NCBI GenBank assembly: GCA_050692915.1
Contig: JBOGVU010000058.1
Span: forward strand, 1-16,739
Length of the DNA stretch: 16,739 bases
Direction of reading: 5' to 3'
Source of the DNA: CALAEC01 sp050692915
GTDB taxonomy: Bacteria; Actinomycetota; UBA4738; CALAEC01
The notes beneath the pieces are model-generated. The model had not been told where the DNA came from, made no database searches, and worked only from the letters and a program-made list of their open reading frames with translations. Below, piece after piece: positions 14,101 to 16,739 of the stretch. Position numbers and translations under genes: made by a program. How positions within the stretch are numbered: the stretch's first letter is position 1; every line of letters begins with the position of its first letter.

Positions 14101-14700
14101 TCAGGTTCGTCGCGGAGGACCGCGGAGGTTCGCGGGGCCGGACGCGATCCGGGGGAGCGGGGCCCGGATGTACGAGGTCCCGAGCGGGAGGAGCCTCCGG
14201 GGGGCTCGGGCGGCGTGTCCGAAGAAGAGGACCAAGCCCCCCACGACGCGATCCAGGAGGGCCAGCAGCATCGCCCCGGCGAGGGCCACCAGAACCTGCG
14301 CGACCATCCCGATAGCGATCACGGACTCGAAGGGGAGACCGGACAGTCCGGCCAGGCCCTTTCCCGTGGCCAGTCGCTCGCCGGCCTCCAGGAGGAGGAA
14401 TCCGACGACCTGCATGATGACCAGCCGCCGTGCGGTGCCGAGATAGAAGGGAGCCAGCCGGACCTGGCGGGGGTCGCGCAGCCGGCCCACGGCGAAGCCT
14501 GCCAGAGCAACGACGAGCGCCCCCATGGCCACCGTGACCAGCAGGGGCCAGCCTCCGTGACCGGTGGTTTTCAGCAGCTCTTCGCGGCGGAACGGGTCCG
14601 GCGCCGCGAGCAGGAACGCCAGGATGTGTGCTACCGCTACGCCCCCGGCGGCGAGGCCCCCCAACCACAGCCTCGTCCGCAGGCGGATCCGCGGACCCAT
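14101..14700 (-). CDS. Four-helix membrane protein, paralogue A (unknown function)
   Basis: A 199-residue membrane protein, the second copy of the family found at 12792-13376. Residues 4-17 (RIRLRTRLWLGGLA) nearly match the other copy. Shared positions are His25 in 'VAHILA', His48 in 'TGHGGWP', Glu105 and Glu108 in 'LLEAGERLA', and 'AQVLVALAGA' at 134-143. Helices lie at about 13-33, 52-72, 92-108 and 126-149, with a possible short fifth hydrophobic stretch at 152-162. The Arg/Pro-rich C-terminal tail diverges between copies. ATG 14700 is used; the ribosome binding site is weak (GGATG). It is the first gene of the copper module. I cannot identify a named family. Confidence 0.8.
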   Translation of the reverse strand: MGPRIRLRTRLWLGGLAAGGVAVAHILAFLLAAPDPFRREELLKTTGHGGWPLLVTVAMGALVVALAGFAVGRLRDPRQVRLAPFYLGTARRLVIMQVVGFLLLEAGERLATGKGLAGLSGLPFESVIAIGMVAQVLVALAGAMLLALLDRVVGGLVLFFGHAARAPRRLLPLGTSYIRAPLPRIASGPANLRGPPRRT

Positions 14701-14770
14701 GATGTGGGCATCCTATGCTCGTTCGTGCCTAAAAGGCTTGTCCGGATCGACCGAGTAGAGACCCATCCGC

Positions 14771-15154
14771 TCAGAACGGAGGGTCGGCGTGCCACCACTC
14801 CCGGAGAGAGCGGCACAGACCCGGCGACCGGTCTGCGAACTCGAGCAGGAACGCGCCGTCCAGGCGGAACCGTTCGTCATCCCGGACCCGAACGTAAGAG
14901 ACCCACCAGTGGACGAAGGCCCGGTCGTCCTCCACCTGGAGGACGTCGGAGCCGAACGAGATGTCGTCCTGGCGATCGACCACCTGGTCCTGCCAGTACG
15001 CCCGGATGGCCTCCCGGCCGGTCGTGACCTCGTCGAAGGGGGTCTCCCGGTAGGTGGCGTCGTCGGTGAACAGGGCCGCGGCCGCCTCGGGGTCCTTCGT
15101 CTCCCAGGCCCGCCCGTAGGCGGCCAGCCAACCCTCCAGAGCGGGGCGGTTCAG
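14771..15154 (-). CDS. SnoaL-like (NTF2-fold) protein, probable CTG start
   Basis: About 127 residues with the SnoaL/ketosteroid-isomerase-like cone fold. It shows 'WLAAYGRAWETKDPEAAAALFTDDATYRETPF' spread over residues 9-40, then 'TTGREAIRAYW' and 'VHWWVSYVRV'. Many such proteins bind small hydrophobic molecules or are of unknown role; the catalytic residues are not conserved enough to name a reaction. No ATG, GTG or TTG precedes the domain except far upstream inside rpmE. The CTG at 15154 sits exactly on the rpmE TGA as CTGA, which makes it the most economical start. The sequence ends 'WWHADPPF'. The frame extending to 15322 is out-of-frame rpmE sequence. Confidence 0.7.
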   Translation of the reverse strand: MNRPALEGWLAAYGRAWETKDPEAAAALFTDDATYRETPFDEVTTGREAIRAYWQDQVVDRQDDISFGSDVLQVEDDRAFVHWWVSYVRVRDDERFRLDGAFLLEFADRSPGLCRSLREWWHADPPF

Positions 15155-15366
15155 GAGCCCTGCTGGGTAGTCTGGCCGTAGCGGCGGCGGAACCGGTCGA
15201 CCCGGCCGCCGGTGTCCACGAGCTTCTGCTTGCCGGTGTAGAACGGGTGGCACACGTTGCAGATCTCGACGTGGATCTCTGGCTTCGTGGCCCGGGTCTC
15301 GAACGTGTTGCCGCACGAGCACCGGACCACGGCCTTGCCGTAGTCGGGGTGGATGCCCTGCTTCAC
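15151..15366 (-). CDS. rpmE: 50S ribosomal protein L31 (zinc-binding type)
   Basis: A 71-residue ribosomal protein of the large subunit. 'MKQGIHPDYGKAVVRCSCGN' followed by 'ICNVCHPFYTGKQKLVDTGG' is the L31 signature. The cysteines form the C-x-C...C-x-x-C zinc ribbon, so this is the zinc-containing C+ form and not the zinc-free paralogue made under zinc starvation. The start is GTG 15366, overlapping the TGA of the small upstream gene as GTGA. The frame remains open into rho in another register, but homologues begin at this Val/Met. Placement directly after rho is common in actinobacteria. Confidence 0.95.
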   Translation of the reverse strand: MKQGIHPDYGKAVVRCSCGNTFETRATKPEIHVEICNVCHPFYTGKQKLVDTGGRVDRFRRRYGQTTQQGS

Positions 15367-15587
15367 GAATACTCCAATCCGTAGTCCTCCATCAATCCTT
15401 CCACGTACCGATGGAAATGCAGATGGTCGCTGCGATATTCCCGCCGCTCCCCGTCCTTCTCCACCGTGACCACGTCGTGTGGCCCGTCGCCCCCCTCCCG
15501 GTCCTCGGCCAGCAGGACCGGCTTCCAGCCCTCGGCCACGGCCTCGATCAGCTCCTTCAGGACGGGATCGTCGCCCCAGCCGGCCAT
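15363..15587 (-). CDS. Small hypothetical protein between rho and rpmE
   Basis: A 74-residue cytosolic protein that I do not recognise. An amphipathic helix ('PVLKELIEAVAEGWKPVLL', residues 9-27) is followed by a charged hairpin ('DVVTVEKDGERREYRSDHLH') and a helical end ('FHRYVEGLMEDYGLEYS'). There is no signal or transmembrane segment. ATG 15587 lies two bases after the rho stop and its TGA overlaps the rpmE GTG, so it is locked into the operon by coupling on both sides. That tight packing and the ordinary codon composition support a real gene. No function can be assigned. Confidence 0.7.
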   Translation of the reverse strand: MAGWGDDPVLKELIEAVAEGWKPVLLAEDREGGDGPHDVVTVEKDGERREYRSDHLHFHRYVEGLMEDYGLEYS

Positions 15588-15589
15588 CG

Positions 15590-16739
15590 CTAGTCGCGCA
15601 TCGCCGTCTTGGCGATCTCCTGGAGGAACTGCTCGTTCGACTTCGTCGAGCGGATCTTGTCGATAAGCATCTCGATCGAGGCGCCGCTTTCCAGCGCGTG
15701 GAGGACCCGTCGGAGCCGCCAGGTGAGAGCCAGCTCCTCGCTGGGCATGAGCCGCTCCTCCTTCCGGGTGCCCGAGGCCTCGATGTTGATGGCCGGGAAG
15801 ATCCGCTTCTCGGACAGCTGACGATCCAGCCGGAGCTCCATATTCCCGGTTCCCTTGAACTCCTCGAAGATGACCTCATCCATCCGGGAGCCGGTCTCCA
15901 CGAGCGCCGAGGCGATAATCGTCAGCGAGCCGCCCTCCTCGATGTTCCGGGCGGCCCCGAAGAACCGCTTCGGCGGATACAGGGCCGTGGAGTCCACGCC
16001 GCCGGACAGGATCTTGCCCGACGCCGGCGCGGCCAGGTTGTAGGCCCGGGCCAGACGGGTGACCGAGTCCAGGAGGATGGCCACGTCCTGGCCCGCCTCG
16101 ACCAGGCGCTTGGCCCGTTCCAGCACCAGCTCCGTCACCTGGATGTGCTGGTCGGCCGGCTTGTCGAAGGTCGAGTACACGACCTCGGCGGCCTCGACGG
16201 TCCGCTGCCAGTCGGTGACCTCTTCGGGCCGCTCGTCCACCAGCAGGACCATGACGTGGGTCTTCGGGTCGGCCTGAACGATCCCGTTGGCGATCTGCTT
16301 CAGCACGGTGGTCTTCCCGGCCTTCGGCGGCGACACGACCATCCCGCGCTGCCCCTTCCCGATCGGGGCCACCAGGTCGATGATCCGCTCGGTGATGGCC
16401 GTGGGGCCGTGCTCCAGCCGGAACCGCTCCTCCGGGAACAACGGGGTCAGCTTCTCGAAGTCCCGGCGCTGGCGGGCCTCATCGGGGCTCAGCCCGTTCA
16501 CGGTGTCGATCCGGAGCAGCGCGAAGTATTTCTCGTTGTCCTTGGGCCGCCGCACGGCGCCGGTTACCTCGTCGCCCTTCCGCAGGGCGAACCGGCGGAT
16601 CTGCGAGAGGGACACGTAGATGTCCTGCGAGCTCGGCAGGTAGCCGGCGGTCCGCAGGAAGCCGTACCCCTCGGGGAGGACGTCGAGGATGCCGGTCTGG
16701 ACCGGCGCCTCCGCCAGCTCCTCTTCCGTGGCCTCACGG
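15590..16739 (-). CDS. rho: Transcription termination factor Rho, 5' end cut by window
   Basis: The visible 382 residues run from the window edge to the TAG at 15590-15592; the N-terminus lies outside. Rho is a hexameric RNA helicase that ends transcription. The RNA-binding cold-shock-like domain starts within 'GILDVLPEGYGFLR' near the edge and continues through 'IYVSLSQIRRFALRKGD'. The P-loop 'PPKAGKTT' and the Walker B region 'VLLVDERPEEVTD' follow, then 'DSVTRLARAYN' and the C-terminal 'STKSNEQFLQEIAKTAMRD'. The long Arg/Asp-rich insertion typical of actinobacterial Rho would be in the missing part. All ATPase motifs are intact. Confidence 0.97.
   Translation of the reverse strand, partial: REATEEELAEAPVQTGILDVLPEGYGFLRTAGYLPSSQDIYVSLSQIRRFALRKGDEVTGAVRRPKDNEKYFALLRIDTVNGLSPDEARQRRDFEKLTPLFPEERFRLEHGPTAITERIIDLVAPIGKGQRGMVVSPPKAGKTTVLKQIANGIVQADPKTHVMVLLVDERPEEVTDWQRTVEAAEVVYSTFDKPADQHIQVTELVLERAKRLVEAGQDVAILLDSVTRLARAYNLAAPASGKILSGGVDSTALYPPKRFFGAARNIEEGGSLTIIASALVETGSRMDEVIFEEFKGTGNMELRLDRQLSEKRIFPAINIEASGTRKEERLMPSEELALTWRLRRVLHALESGASIEMLIDKIRSTKSNEQFLQEIAKTAMRD

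Noticed and set aside
14701..14770. Possible promoter (TAGGAT at about 14710-14715) and the short GCCTTTTAGGC palindrome between the SnoaL gene and paralogue A
   Set aside because: No -35 hexamer stands at suitable spacing, and the palindrome is a four-pair stem only. A promoter for the copper module is likely in this gap, but I cannot place it.
1..16739. CRISPR arrays, insertion sequences, rRNA or tRNA genes, and prophage genes
   Set aside because: I saw no periodic repeats with spacers, no transposase motifs or terminal repeats, and no cloverleaf or rRNA-like sequence.

Overview
The window is a gene-dense, GC-rich (roughly 70%) bacterial chromosome segment. The combination of an HNH/DUF222-type endonuclease tail, a Ser-type RpiB, YcnI (DUF1775), a CopC-CopD fusion and DUF1385 beside prfA, together with many GTG starts, points to an actinomycetote, probably a little-studied lineage. 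I cannot name a genus. Nearly everything lies on the minus strand, and intergenic gaps are tiny, with repeated 4-base stop/start overlaps (GTGA, ATGA and possibly CTGA).

Read along the minus strand, from the right edge to the left, the backbone is a conserved translation and housekeeping neighbourhood. It runs rho (5' end cut by the window), a 74-residue orphan, rpmE (L31), a SnoaL-like gene, then a five-gene membrane/copper module. After the module come a DUF1385 membrane protein, prfA (RF1), an orphan lipoprotein, prmC (the methylase that modifies RF1), a Sua5/TsaC family tRNA threonylcarbamoyladenosine synthase, a low-molecular-weight protein tyrosine phosphatase, rpiB, glyA, a WecA/TagO-type phosphosugar transferase and an L,D-transpeptidase. 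In many Gram-positive bacteria the same string runs on into the ATP synthase operon; here it ends with the L,D-transpeptidase.

The copper module (about 10.25-14.70 kb) sits between rpmE and DUF1385-prfA. It contains two paralogous four-helix membrane proteins of unknown function, one on each side of a third membrane protein with a Glu/His-rich tail. These are followed by a CopC-CopD fusion with an extra C-terminal beta domain and by YcnI. CopC, CopD and YcnI are copper-binding or copper-moving proteins at the cell surface, so the three unknown membrane proteins are candidate partners in copper handling. A perfect 12-bp GC-rich hairpin closes the module. A possible 12-codon leader peptide is coupled to the central membrane protein.

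On the plus strand at the left edge are the C-terminal end of an HNH endonuclease and a secreted beta-propeller-like protein. The latter converges on the L,D-transpeptidase with only four bases between stop codons. No rRNA, tRNA, CRISPR array, insertion sequence or gene-free stretch longer than 300 bases was seen.
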